Shown piece after piece: positions 1-8,291 of a DNA stretch of 64,000 nucleotides; position 1 is the first letter of the stretch, and every line of letters starts with the position of its first letter. Below the pieces are notes generated by a model, which worked only from the letters and a program-made list of their open reading frames with translations, did not search any database and was not told the DNA's origin. The stretch is taken from the NCBI RefSeq assembly GCF_014203605.1, contig NZ_JACHJJ010000015.1, positions 1 to 64,000 on the forward strand, given 5' to 3'. The position numbers and the translations under genes are program-made. Source of the stretch: Thiemannella venezuelensis (GTDB lineage: Bacteria; Actinomycetota; Actinomycetes; Streptosporangiales; Streptosporangiaceae).

Positions 1-222
1 TAGACACCTGAATGGTCAGCAGGGTCGCGCTCGTTCGCAACTCGCCATCAGCAACCGGTCAAACCATCACGAATCTCACCAACGCCGGGGCCGTGTCCGG
101 CGCACCACACGACAGGGCCGCCGAGATCGCGGTGTCCGCCAACGAGATCCGCCGCCTGTTCGCGTCGCTGACCCGGCCACCACTCGATGAGCAGCACATC
201 CGCCACTGGTGTCAACGGATAC
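1..222 (+). pseudogene. IS701-like transposase, 3' fragment (5' side of insertion)
   Basis: The reading frame open from the window edge ends in residues resembling the C-terminus of actinobacterial IS701/IS4-type transposases (the segment EIRRLFASLTRPP followed by HIRHW). The frame runs into the left inverted repeat of the IS21-type element at about 223, and related residues (WSAWRLRHQSRARRSHY) reappear past its other end at 2,398-2,475. This is seen in sequence; the family assignment rests on remembered family consensus. The start lies outside the window. Confidence 0.55.
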
Positions 223-262
223 CCAAAACTGACCCCCTGCGGTTCTGGGAAAATTAACCCCC
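223..262 (+). repeat. Left terminal inverted repeat of IS21 element
   Basis: It contains AAAACTGACCCCC and, after 12 bases, GAAAATTAACCCCC. Both blocks match the reverse complement of 2,346-2,385. Confidence 0.8.
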
Positions 263-271
263 GGGGATTGG

Positions 272-1087
272 TCAGTCGCGGCTGGCGCGGTTCTCCTTGG
301 CCAGCAGTTCCCGCCGTTGGCGGGTGCGGTAGGAATCGCCGGTGAGGGTGAGGACCTCGGCGTGATGGACCAGCCGGTCGATCATCGCCGCGGCCACGAC
401 GTCGTCGGAGAACGTCTCGCCCCACCGGCCGAAGGGCAGGTTCGAGGTGACCATGATCGAGCCCTGCTCGTAGCGGGACGCCACCAGCTGGAAGAACAGG
501 TTGGCCGCGTCCTGGTCGAAGGGGATGTAGCCCACCTCGTCGATGATGATCAGCTTGTAGCGGCGGATCTTCTTCAGCTCGGCCTCCAACTGCCCGGAGT
601 GGTGCGCCGCCGACAGCCGGGCGATCCAGTTGCTGGCGGTGTCGAACAGCACCGAATAACCCGCGTGGCAGGCCTTGACCCCCAGGCCGATGGCCAGATG
701 GGTCTTGCCGAGCCCGGGCGGACCCAACAGGATCACGTTGTCGGCCTTGGCCACGAAGGCGGCGGTGGCCAGGTGCGCCAAAACGTCGCGGCGCAGCGAG
801 GGCAGATGGTCGAGGTTGAAGTCCTCCAAGGTCTTGACCTGCGGGAAGTGAGCGGTGCGGATGCGCATGACGGTGCCCTTGGACTCGCGGTCGGCGACCT
901 GGCGCTGCAGCAGGGCGGCCAGATACTCCTCGTGCGACCAGTTCTCATCGCGGGCCTGGGCGGCGAGTTCTTCCCAGAACGCGCCGATGGTGGGCGTCTT
1001 CAGCACCCGGGTCAAATAGGCGATCATCGATGGCAGGCCGTCCTTGGGTGGCGCGGCCGGGAAGTTCGCGCTGCTGGCTGTGGTCAC
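272..1087 (-). CDS. istB: IS21-family helper ATPase IstB
   Basis: This AAA+ helper ATPase of about 271 residues regulates target choice and activates the IstA transposase. Walker A is visible as LLGPPGLGKTHLA and Walker B as LIIIDEVGYIPF, followed by the IstB-type sensor region (IMVTSNLPFGRWGETF). A GTG start at 1085-1087 overlaps the istA stop (GTGA), the normal translational coupling of this family. Read through upstream, its frame continues into out-of-frame istA sequence, so a longer open frame here is not one protein. The reading frame looks intact. Confidence 0.92.
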   Translation of the reverse strand: MTTASSANFPAAPPKDGLPSMIAYLTRVLKTPTIGAFWEELAAQARDENWSHEEYLAALLQRQVADRESKGTVMRIRTAHFPQVKTLEDFNLDHLPSLRRDVLAHLATAAFVAKADNVILLGPPGLGKTHLAIGLGVKACHAGYSVLFDTASNWIARLSAAHHSGQLEAELKKIRRYKLIIIDEVGYIPFDQDAANLFFQLVASRYEQGSIMVTSNLPFGRWGETFSDDVVAAAMIDRLVHHAEVLTLTGDSYRTRQRRELLAKENRASRD

Positions 1088-2329
1088 TCGCTTCTCGCTT
1101 TCGTCTGTGATCCCGATGGGGTGAAGTCGACGCCGAACAGGGCGTCGTAGTCCGGCAGCGCCCGCACCATGACGGCATGGCCGTCGGCGTGATGGCGCAT
1201 GGCCGCCTGACGGCTCTGCCGCTCGGCGGCCAGCGCCTGGCGCATCTGAGCGGCGGTGGCGGCGTGGGCCGGGTCGGTGACCACACCGTGCTTGGCCCAC
1301 GAGCGAACATGGTGGGCCACGACGTGTCCGTCGCAGCGCGCCGTCACCTCCTGCGCCGAGGCGACCACGTCGATGAAGCGGCCGATGACGCGCGGATCGA
1401 TCGAGTAGTCCACCGTGTCGAGGCGGACGTGGTAGTCGCGGCCCAGCCGGACGCGGTGGTGCAGGCCGACCTGCGGGGCCAGCGGCGGCAAGACCAGCAT
1501 GGATTGGTAGTCGACCTGGAGCAGGTCGACGGGGCGGCCCTGGATCGAGCGCACGGTGCGAGCGTTGGCCTGCGGCAGCCACTCGGCCAGCTGGGTGTTG
1601 AAGTCGGCCGGTGAGGCGAAGACCCGCCCCGGCAGGAACGAGGTCTCCAAGAACCCGTTGTGGCGCTCGACCATGCCCTTGTATTCCGGATCCCGCGGTG
1701 GTGCCAGCTTGATCTGCGTGGCCAGGGTGCCGGCGAAGGTCGCCGCCGGCACACTGAGGCGTCCGCTGCCGCCGATCGCCGACTCGCGGTCCCACAGCAG
1801 CGTCTTGGTGACCCGGCCGAATGCCCGACAAGATGTCCCCGGCCTGGCGGGACGGGATCATCGTCGCGATCATGAACCGGGAGAAGGCCAGCGTCATCAC
1901 CAGTACCGGCAGCATCCGCTGCTGGCCCGGCGCGACCGGGATCCTCGGCGCGGGAAACCACAGGTCGCACTGGGTGAGCCGGCCGGGTTGGTAGGTCACC
2001 CGGTCCACCGGGTCGATGCCCGCGTACTCGGGGCGGATGCGGGCCAGCAGCTTCTTGAGCGGTCCTTGCGAGTACGGCCAGCCGATCCGCTGCGCGATCA
2101 CCGGTGCGGGCATCTTCGGCCACTCTCGCAGCAGCACGCGGATCTGCGGTTCGTAGGCATCGGCGACCGACCCGCGCGGGGCCCGCTGGTAGGTCGGCGG
2201 CCGATCGGAGGCCAACGCGGCCCGCACGGTGTTGCGGGCCACGCCCAGCCGCCTGGCGATCTCTTTGATGGGCACGCCTTCCGCTCGGTGCAGACGGCGT
2301 ATCTTGGCCCAGTCCTCCACTTTCAGCAC
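1084..2329 (-). pseudogene. istA: IS21-family transposase IstA, frameshifted
   Basis: The N-terminal part (from 2329) has the helix-turn-helix (PIKEIARRLGVARNTVRAAL) and the first catalytic Asp in QCDLWFP. The C-terminal part is in another frame and has the second Asp (LLWDRESAIG) and Glu in MVERHNGFLE, completing the DDE triad. The frame changes near 1,815-1,830. The join DILSG to FGRVTKTLL is about seven residues shorter than in typical IstA, so a deletion of roughly 20 bases is the likely cause (inference). The transposase is presumably inactive. Confidence 0.85.
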
Positions 2330-2339
2330 CCTCCACGAT

Positions 2340-2385
2340 CGAGGAGGGGGTCAATTTTCGGAGTACCCCTGGGGGTCAGTTTTCA
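2340..2385 (+). repeat. Right terminal inverted repeat of IS21 element
   Basis: Read on the minus strand, it begins TGAAAACTGACCCCC and has a second block GAAAATTGACCCCC, matching the left end at 223-262. Confidence 0.8.
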
Positions 2386-2478
2386 GGATCCGGCGACAAC
2401 TGGTCGGCATGGCGGCTACGTCACCAGAGCCGTGCCCGACGATCCCACTACCAGCGACAACGACTCAGAGATCGATAA
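2386..2478 (+). pseudogene. IS701-like transposase C-terminal remnant (3' side of insertion)
   Basis: The frame ending at the TAA at 2476-2478 reads NWSAWRLRHQSRARRSHY, the arginine-rich tail typical of IS701-like transposases. It is the other side of the gene fragment at 1-222. Frames on the two sides do not join cleanly if a 6-bp target duplication is removed, so the gene may have been damaged before the insertion. Confidence 0.5.
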
Positions 2479-2492
2479 GTGCGGCTGGAGTA

Positions 2493-3049
2493 TTAAGGGG
2501 TGCCTCGTCGGCTGACTTCGGCGGCGTAGGTGGCCCAGTCGCCTGCGGAGAGACGTTGCCATGCGACAGCGACGTCGGTGTGGATGCCCAGGGTGCGGGC
2601 GAGGACCGCGGCGGGGATCTCGGTGGCGAGTTGGAAGAGTGCGGTGCTGCGGGCCTGGTTGGGCCGGATCCCGAGCTGGTTCAGCCGCTGTGTCAGCTGT
2701 GTGGTGCTGACCGGCCGGCCGGGCTGGCCTCCGGGAAACAGCCATGGCGAGGGGCCAGGGCTCCGATGGTCGCGTGACCCTTGCGGTTCGCGGCAACGGC
2801 GCGGGCCATTGCCGCGACGGGCTCTGGCAACTGGACGGGAGCATCGCCAAGGCGCAGACGGACTCCCTCGGGACTGATCTTGACGTCCTCGGTGGTCAAG
2901 CGGCTGATCGCTGATGCCCCTTGGGCATAGAGGAGGAGAAGCAGCCCCGCGAGGCGATCCTCGGACTTGAGGGTGTCGTCGTGCAGGAGCCGGCGTGCGA
3001 TGTTCCAGCGGTGCTCGTCATCGAGTGGCTGCGTGTGTTGGCGCTCAGC
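2493..3049 (-). pseudogene. Site-specific integrase-like C-terminal region, degenerate
   Basis: The minus strand reads DEHRWNIARRLLHDDTLKSEDRLAGLLLLLYAQG and then LTTEDVKISPEGVRLRLG. After a frame change near 2,745 comes WLFPGGQPGRPVS and on to a stop at 2493. This matches the C-terminal half of a common actinobacterial tyrosine-recombinase-like protein. The N-terminal half is absent (in-frame stop at 3050-3052) and one frameshift is needed. A conserved HxxR/Tyr set cannot be seen, so even the intact ancestor may have been atypical. Confidence 0.65.
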
Positions 3050-3183
3050 TCAACTTGACCAGACCTGCTCTCTGAAATTTGCCAGGTGAGCGACTCGCCG
3101 GGAGAGATCGTTCGTCTCTCGGTGGGCTCCCTCGACGCTTCGGATGGATCACTGTCCGGAGCGAGTCGGGGGAGCCGTATTCG

Positions 3184-3534
3184 ATGCTCACACAGGGGGA
3201 AGACGTGGATGCGCGGGCTTTGCGTAAACGTGGCTGGTCGATCTCGGCGATCGCGCGGCATCTGGGCCGTAGCAGGCCCACGATCCGGGCCTATCTGAAC
3301 GGCGAGCGGGAGCCGGGCCGGCGGCGGCGCAGCCTGGCCGATCCGTTCGAGCCGTACGCCGACTACTGCCGGTTGCGGCTGGATGAGCAAGCCGGGGATC
3401 CGCACCTGTGGGCCACGACGCTGTTCGACGAGGTCGTCGAGCTGGGCTACGAGGGTGGCTACTCGACCTTCACCCGGGCGCTGCGGGCCCGCGGGCTGCG
3501 GCCGGACTGCGAGACGTGCGCACACGCGCTGAGG
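3184..3534 (+). pseudogene. IS21-type transposase N-terminal fragment (second family member)
   Basis: From the ATG at 3184 the frame encodes a Hin/IstA-type helix-turn-helix (ALRKRGWSISAIARHLGRS) and the following linker (LWATTLFDEVVELGYEGGY, RALRARGLRPDC) typical of another IS21 IstA group. The frame runs on past 3,534, but similarity to IstA stops there and no catalytic domain follows. It is a truncated remnant unrelated to the copy at 223-2,385. Confidence 0.65.
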
Positions 3535-3821
3535 GCGGCAAGCGGGGGTCAGAGCGAGCAGAGCGGCTCCGGACGAAACGACGATCGGTTCTCTCTGCCC
3601 CGGCTGCCCGATTGTTCGGCGGCACCCGGAACCCGTCAAGGGCGCCTACGGCGTCGGCTTCGCCGATGGCGCAAGCGCCACCCTTGACCGAACCCGGGCG
3701 CGAGTCGCCGATCCTGGCAGCTATCCGGGGCGGGAGAGGAGCGGGCGGACAAGGCGTGAGGCCTTGGTGATCCTGATCGTGGGACCTGCCCGGGACAGAC
3801 GGGAGCCGTACACTGAACACC

Positions 3822-4031
3822 ATGAACAGGACCCAGCATGTGCCCTACGTCCTGGAACAGGACGAGGACGGGATCTGGTGCGCCAGCGCGCAACTTCGGC
3901 CCGGCGTCGGCGCGGTGGGCGACGGTCCCACCGCCGAGGCAGCCGTGGCCGACCTGCGCGAGGCATTGATCGCGCTCATCGAGGAAGTCGGCTTGTCCCC
4001 CGAGGTGGCCGTGACGGTGGATGTCGCCTGA
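3822..4031 (+). CDS. HicB-family antitoxin
   Basis: This 69-residue protein has the HicB partial RNase H-like fold signature (YVLEQDEDGIWCASAQLRPGVGAVGDGPT, then EAAVADLREALIALIEE). It should neutralise the mRNA-cleaving toxin encoded directly downstream. Stop and next start overlap as TGATG at 4029-4033, so the two are translationally coupled. A TACACT -10-like hexamer lies at 3,808-3,813, close to the start. The order antitoxin-toxin is the reverse of classical hicAB but common in HicBA pairs. Confidence 0.85.
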   Translation: MNRTQHVPYVLEQDEDGIWCASAQLRPGVGAVGDGPTAEAAVADLREALIALIEEVGLSPEVAVTVDVA

Positions 4032-4255
4032 TGCCACCCGTCCCCGCCGTCCCCGGTGCCAAGGTCGTCCGCGCTCTGGAGAAGGCGGGATTCACCCTCG
4101 CGCGAGTCCGGGGTAGCCATCACATCATGCGTCACGATGACGGGCGTGTGGTCAGCGTGCCCGTCCACTCCGGCCAAGACCTCCCGAAGGGGACCTTGCG
4201 CAACATCTTGTCGTTGACCGGCATCACCGTGGACGAGCTGAACGACCTGCTGTAG
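4031..4255 (+). CDS. HicA-family toxin (mRNA interferase)
   Basis: This 74-residue double-stranded-RNA-binding-fold toxin has the diagnostic GSHHIMRHDDGR segment with the catalytic His, and VPVHSG plus LPKGTLRNIL at the C-terminus. It starts at the ATG overlapping the antitoxin stop. All family landmarks are present, so the pair looks functional, unlike the one at 7.2-7.6 kb. Confidence 0.87.
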   Translation: MPPVPAVPGAKVVRALEKAGFTLARVRGSHHIMRHDDGRVVSVPVHSGQDLPKGTLRNILSLTGITVDELNDLL

Positions 4256-4389
4256 CCGTTCCCGACGTTGACCTCCACACGCCTCCTGACGGCTACGCTG
4301 ACGGCAACAGCAGTGGACAACCACGGACTTCGCTGGACGGATGCGGACTCACACACCCCTGTTGACCTGCAACACCGCAGGCCAGCGAG

Positions 4390-4797
4390 GTGGAGATCCA
4401 CACCTACCATGTCCTTGCAGGCGACCAGTCGGTCCTCGTCCACAATGCTGCCCCGCCTGACCCGAACGTTGGTACCCATTCCGAGTTGGCGCCAGCAGGT
4501 ACAGGTAAGGAGCGACACCATATCCCGCCGCACTCCACGAGACCAGCTGGCAGCAGCTACGGTAAGGGCCCCACGATTCGAATGGATAGAGCCGATCATC
4601 GGGCTTTGTACTCCACAGGCAATTCGCTTCCGTCGCAGGCCTGGCTGCAGTGGCAAAGAGAGCTTGTCGCCGCTGGTAAACATGATGAAGCAATGGAAAT
4701 GGAGTATCGCGATATACAGCAACGTTTCCCTGGAAAGTACGACCATGAGATTGCTGTGCATCGTGCAAACTATATCGGAGGTGCTACGTGTCCTTAG
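4390..4797 (+). pseudogene. Polymorphic toxin C-terminal tip with Hint remnant
   Basis: The frame begins with HTYHVLAGDQSVLVHNA, the usual end of a Hint (intein-like) pretoxin domain. A toxin-tip region follows with ERHHIPPHS and MDRADHR, resembling putative nuclease tips of actinobacterial RHS/polymorphic toxins. In the same frame a TGA stop lies at 4363-4365, so the large secreted carrier is missing. A GTG at 4390 is the only nearby start. It is either a decayed remnant or an orphan cassette used for recombination. The exact nuclease family is not certain. Confidence 0.6.
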
Positions 4798-4812
4798 GAA
4801 GTTCGTGCAGCG

Positions 4813-5313
4813 ATGACTGAACGGATACTTGAAGTTCGTGCTGGATCAGGGCTGGATGGCCTGCGGTTCGGTATGGACGAGCCGCAGGTCAGGGAAGGGC
4901 TGGCCTCTTACGGAAACGTATTGGATGCGACGGCTCCAGGAGGTGCACTCAGTCTTCGTACGCAAGGTCACGACGACTCGTTCTCGATATACGCTGCTTT
5001 CGAGGCTGACGGTACTCTGTTCACCCTTGAGATTTGGCGACCGGATGACGTGAGCTTGATCGATGTTAGCCTGTTCGGCATTTCGGTTTTCACCACGCCT
5101 GCTGACCGTTTTCTGTCCCGACTGGCAGGGTTAGGGCATCGAATCGATTTTGAGGACAAATGGCATCCTCTACTACCTGAAGCGTCGATTGGATTAGATC
5201 GTGAGGGCGGTGACGACTGTGATGACGACGGTCTGTCTCGTTATTTTCAGTCGGTATTTATCGCGCCGCATGGTTATTATTCCTCGCCTTCTTCGGCTAG
5301 ATGCTCCGGTTGA
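4813..5313 (+). CDS. Putative immunity protein of the adjacent toxin tip
   Basis: This 166-residue acidic protein begins 15 bases after the toxin tip on the same strand. I recognise no defined domain. Position, size and acidity fit an immunity protein for the polymorphic toxin upstream. Base composition is visibly more AT-rich than the surroundings, as for the toxin tip, suggesting recent transfer. The last residues (YYSSPSSARCSG) look low-complexity, so the natural C-terminus may have been changed. Confidence 0.5.
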   Translation: MTERILEVRAGSGLDGLRFGMDEPQVREGLASYGNVLDATAPGGALSLRTQGHDDSFSIYAAFEADGTLFTLEIWRPDDVSLIDVSLFGISVFTTPADRFLSRLAGLGHRIDFEDKWHPLLPEASIGLDREGGDDCDDDGLSRYFQSVFIAPHGYYSSPSSARCSG

Positions 5314-5410
5314 ATTCGTAGAGTTCGATGGGTTGTGAGTCTTCGTGGTTCTCGTTCTAGCGGATAGAGGTGATCTGACGACTAAAGCGCCGATGATCAT
5401 TTTCTGATGG

Positions 5411-5972
5411 CTACGGTTCGGTCTTGCCGAGGGCATCGCCCATGTGTTCGATGGTGTCGCGCTGGATGCAGTGTCGGACGTAGGCGTCGGCGGTGATCGA
5501 GATATGGGTGTGGTCGAGTGATTCCTTGATCACGAGTAGGTCCATGCCCTGATCCAGCAGGAGTGAGGCGCACGAGTGCTGTAGGCGTAGGAGCAGATCG
5601 TGCGTAGTCCTGCACGCTGAAGCAGGCCCTTGAAGTCGCGGTTGACGTTGGTCAGGTTGACCATTCCACCATGCTGAGTGGTGAACACCAGCCTGGTCTC
5701 AGGCCAGGTCGCTCCGATGGCTTGGTGTTCGCGCTCTTGTTACTCGCGGTGCATGGTCAGGGCGTCGATACACGGGCCGACGGAGCGATGCGTCGTTCCG
5801 AGTTGATGGTCTTGGTGGGGGCAAGGACCAAGCCGGCCCCGCTAGGCGTCGCACTGGAGGGTACGGCGGATGGTCAGGGTGCTGCCGGTCAGATAGCGCA
5901 TCCGAGTAGTTCGCCGCGGCGCATGTCGGTGCTCAAGGTCAGCACTGTCAGGGCGTGGAGCCGGACTTGATC
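5411..5972 (-). pseudogene. Tyrosine integrase C-terminal region, multiply disrupted
   Basis: Reading the minus strand across frames gives LHALTVLTLSTDMRRGELLG (the catalytic-Arg region), GLVLAPTKTINSERRIA, RLVFTTQHGGM, RDFKGLLQRAGL, then HSCASLLLDQGMDLLVIKESLDH and SITADAYVRH to a stop at 5411-5413. These are the box I/box II and tyrosine regions of phage integrases. Several frameshifts and stops separate them. It is a second, unrelated integrase relic, so this locus received more than one integrated element. Confidence 0.75.
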
Positions 5973-6145
5973 CGGGTGAGGAAAGCGGCCCATGTGTCGG
6001 GGGCGAGGAGCAGCGCCGGGCCGTTGGGGTTTTTGCTGTCGCGGATGGCGACGAGGCCGGGGAGGTTGCGGGCCACCTCGACGCAGTTGCCGCCGTTGCT
6101 GTTGCTGAGGCTGCTCTTGTGCCATTCGGCGCTGCTCAGGTCCAT
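5948..6145 (-). CDS. DUF397 domain protein
   Basis: This 65-residue protein has the standard DUF397 pattern (WHKSSLSNSNGGNCVEVA, AIRDSKNPNGPALLL, WAAFL). Such proteins are nearly always partners of XRE-DUF5753 regulators in mycelial actinomycetes and are linked to development and antibiotic control. The start ATG (6143-6145) overlaps the end of the upstream regulator gene by 10 bases, so they form one operon. The stop lies 25 bases inside the integrase relic downstream. Confidence 0.9.
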   Translation of the reverse strand: MDLSSAEWHKSSLSNSNGGNCVEVARNLPGLVAIRDSKNPNGPALLLAPDTWAAFLTRIKSGSTP

Positions 6146-6960
6146 GCGCGCATCCTCTTCTCGATCAGCGCCGCCGAGGCGGTCTGCGGCAGCGCGTACG
6201 ACCGCAACGCGTCGAACCGGGCGGTCAAGGGGTAGACCCGGGCGGGGTCGGCCAGCAGCTGCCCGTCCTCGGCGTTTTCCATATACACCATATCCGGCGA
6301 GGTCTTGAAGGACAGGATCAGCAGCGGGCCGTCCAGTCCGGGATGGGCGCCAACGTCGAGCGGGATCACCTGGATCGTAATCCGCGGCCGGGCCGCTGCG
6401 GCCAGCAGGCAGCCGAGCTGATCGCGCATGACCTGCCTGCCGCCGACCGGCCGGAGCAGCGCGGACTCGTCCAGCAGGACGAGCAGGGTCGGCGGGTCGG
6501 GCCGGTCCAGCAGGCACTTTCTCTGCATCCGGGCGGCCACCAGCTTCTCGATCTGCTCGTCGTCGTCGAACGCCTGCCCGGCCCGCAGGAGTGCCCGGGC
6601 GTAGTCTTCGGTCTGCAGCAGTCCCGGGATCACGGTGACTTCGTAGTTGCGCAGTGACCGTGCTTCCTGTTCCAGCTCCAGCAGCGAGCGGACCCAGGCG
6701 GGAGAGGCCTCCCTGGTGATCAACGGCCAGAGGTTCATGAGCGCCCCACCGGCCTCCAGGATCTCGTCGCACCGCTCGGCGAACGGCTTGCTCGGGGGAC
6801 GTGCGGCGGTCTCGGCCTGGCAGACCAGCGTGTGCGAGTAGGCGATGCGCTTGGCAAGTTCCTGCTGGCTCCAGCCCTTGGCCTCGCGTAGTCTGCGCAG
6901 CTCGGCGCCCCAGTAGGCGGCGACGCTGGTGCTGGGGTCGAGCTCCTTGGTTGCGGGCAT
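6136..6960 (-). CDS. XRE-family regulator with DUF5753 domain
   Basis: The protein is 274 residues. An N-terminal helix-turn-helix (RRLREAKGWSQQELAKRIAYSHTLV) is followed by the DUF5753 sensor-like domain (AWVRSLLELEQEARSLRNYEVTVIPGLLQTEDYARALL, RPRITIQVIPLDVGAHPGLDGP). It pairs with the DUF397 protein downstream. The start at 6958-6960 (MPATKELD) was preferred over the upstream in-frame ATG because homologues begin near here. The upstream region holds an inverted repeat at 7,053-7,075 that could be an autoregulatory operator. Confidence 0.9.
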   Translation of the reverse strand: MPATKELDPSTSVAAYWGAELRRLREAKGWSQQELAKRIAYSHTLVCQAETAARPPSKPFAERCDEILEAGGALMNLWPLITREASPAWVRSLLELEQEARSLRNYEVTVIPGLLQTEDYARALLRAGQAFDDDEQIEKLVAARMQRKCLLDRPDPPTLLVLLDESALLRPVGGRQVMRDQLGCLLAAAARPRITIQVIPLDVGAHPGLDGPLLILSFKTSPDMVYMENAEDGQLLADPARVYPLTARFDALRSYALPQTASAALIEKRMRAWT

Positions 6961-7052
6961 CGGAGGGACCCCATCTCTCGGTCTATGGGAGGAGTCGTGG
7001 AGCCCGTCCACGTCAGGACGGCAGGCTGCGATACGCAGATTACTAAAAGTAG

Positions 7053-7075
7053 CTTCTCGTTTACCCTTTGAGAAG
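7053..7075. promoter_or_regulatory. Inverted repeat upstream of XRE/DUF397 operon
   Basis: CTTCTC (7053-7058) and GAGAAG (7070-7075) form a 6-bp dyad in an AT-richer stretch about 95 bases before the XRE start. A role as operator is inferred only from position. Confidence 0.3.
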
Positions 7076-7152
7076 GGAAGGCGGGTCGGTGTCCCGGCTC
7101 GGGTCAGGTGATCGACGTGTGGTGCCGGCGGTCGGAGGACCGCTGCGAGCGG

Positions 7153-7386
7153 TCAGAGGAGGGATCGCAGGCGCTCGGCCGTGATCCCGGCCTGCCGCAC
7201 GATGGAGCCGAGCGTGCCCACGGCCATACTGTCGTGAAGCGGGACGATGACCGTGCGCGTCTACGCCTTGGTGACCAGGCGCAGCTTGCAGTGACTTCCC
7301 TTGACACTGACCGTCTCGAAGCCGCACTTCTCCAAGGCACGCACCACCTGCGCCCCGGAGCACACGGGGAACTGCCGTGGACTCAC
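7153..7386 (-). pseudogene. HicA-family toxin with internal stop
   Basis: From a GTG at 7384-7386 the frame gives VVRALEKCGFETVSVKGSHCKLRLVTKA, then a TAG at 7261-7263, then TRTVIVPLHDSMAVGTLGSIVRQAGI to a second stop at 7153. Both halves are clear HicA sequence including the catalytic His in GSH. The start overlaps the hicB stop (GTGA). The stop removes the C-terminal half, so the toxin is probably dead while the antitoxin is kept. Confidence 0.75.
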
Positions 7387-7604
7387 GCGGACAGCCGGAT
7401 CTCGACCGGGGCCACGATGGGCTGTTCGTACGCTTCGGGAGCGGGCTCATCCTCGTAGTACAGCTCAAGGGCTTCCCGGAGGTTGGCCAGCGCCTCGTCG
7501 ACGGTGCGGCCCTGGCTCGTCACCTCGACCTGGAGACATCGCGCGACATACCAGCCTTCATCATCCGGGGTCACGGTCGCGGTCAGCCGTACGGTCTGGC
7601 TCAT
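7383..7604 (-). CDS. HicB-family antitoxin (orphaned)
   Basis: This 73-residue protein has the HicB pattern (TVTPDDEGWYVARCLQVEVTSQGRTVDEALANLREALELYYEDE). The start is the ATG at 7602-7604 (MSQTVRLT). Its toxin partner directly downstream carries a premature stop, so this may be a solitary antitoxin. Order is again antitoxin first. Confidence 0.85.
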   Translation of the reverse strand: MSQTVRLTATVTPDDEGWYVARCLQVEVTSQGRTVDEALANLREALELYYEDEPAPEAYEQPIVAPVEIRLSA

Positions 7605-7753
7605 GAAGCCAAGGGTACGCCAGCGAACCACCGGACGCCCGCCATCAGGGTGTACGGCGACAGCCTCTCCGGAGGACGCCGCCGGCCTGCTCTCAGAGTT
7701 GACCGGGCGGTGGCCATCACCTGGTGCCCCGGCCTGATTCGCCAAGGTTTGTC

Positions 7754-8161
7754 CTAACCGCGAGAAGAGATCTGCTGGACGGCCCAGCCGTTGCCGTCCG
7801 GGTCGTCGAAGAAGACGAACCCGACGTTGTCCAGGGGGTCCGGCATGGGGGTCGGGCTCTGGCCCAGGACCTGGACCTCGCTGACCTGCACGCCGCGCTC
7901 GACGAGCTCGGCGTGGGCCTTGCGGATGTCGGGGACGACCAGTTGCAGGCCGCGGAGCGAGCCCGGGGGCATGTCCGGGACGGCGCCCTTGCCGATGACG
8001 ATCGAGCAGCCCGACCCGGGAGGGGTGAGCTGGACGATGCGGGTCGCCTCGTCGATCACGGTGTCGTGGTCGACGGTGAAGCCGAGCCGCCGGGAGTAGA
8101 AGTCCTTGGCCCGGTCCACGTCCGCGACCGGGACGACCACCACTTCCAGGGTCCAGTTCAT
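7754..8161 (-). CDS. VOC/glyoxalase-fold protein
   Basis: This 135-residue protein has paired beta-alpha-beta-beta-beta modules of the vicinal-oxygen-chelate superfamily (VVVPVADVDRAKDFYSRRLGFTVDHD; GFVFFDDPDGNGWAVQQI). Such proteins bind divalent metals or drugs; the substrate cannot be told from sequence. The ATG at 8159-8161 fits the standard domain start. It is transcribed alone. Confidence 0.85.
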   Translation of the reverse strand: MNWTLEVVVVPVADVDRAKDFYSRRLGFTVDHDTVIDEATRIVQLTPPGSGCSIVIGKGAVPDMPPGSLRGLQLVVPDIRKAHAELVERGVQVSEVQVLGQSPTPMPDPLDNVGFVFFDDPDGNGWAVQQISSRG

Positions 8162-8291
8162 GCCGCTCCCCTTCTCGCTCCGGTGGGGATGATCGTAACC
8201 CTCGCGGGCCGTGCGCCGCAGGGGCGATCGGACGCCGCCGGTGCTCCGCGCCCTTCGGGCACCGGCGGCCGTCACGTCTGGCCTTGCTGTC

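Larger units (their letters stand above)
223..2385 (-). mobile_element. IS21-family insertion sequence (istA broken, istB intact)
   Basis: The two-gene istA-istB layout on the minus strand is bounded by imperfect inverted repeats. The right end reads inward TGAAAACTGACCCCC and the left end CCAAAACTGACCCCC. A second shared block inside each end (GAAAATTGACCCCC and GAAAATTAACCCCC) gives the multi-block ends usual for IS21. Flanks GGATAC (217-222) and GGATCC (2386-2391) may be an imperfect 6-bp target duplication. The left terminal TG has changed to CC and istA is frameshifted, so the copy is probably immobile on its own. Confidence 0.85.

Noticed and set aside
5397-5615. 72-residue minus-strand protein
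   Set aside because: It is an out-of-frame reading of the integrase relic at 5411-5972.
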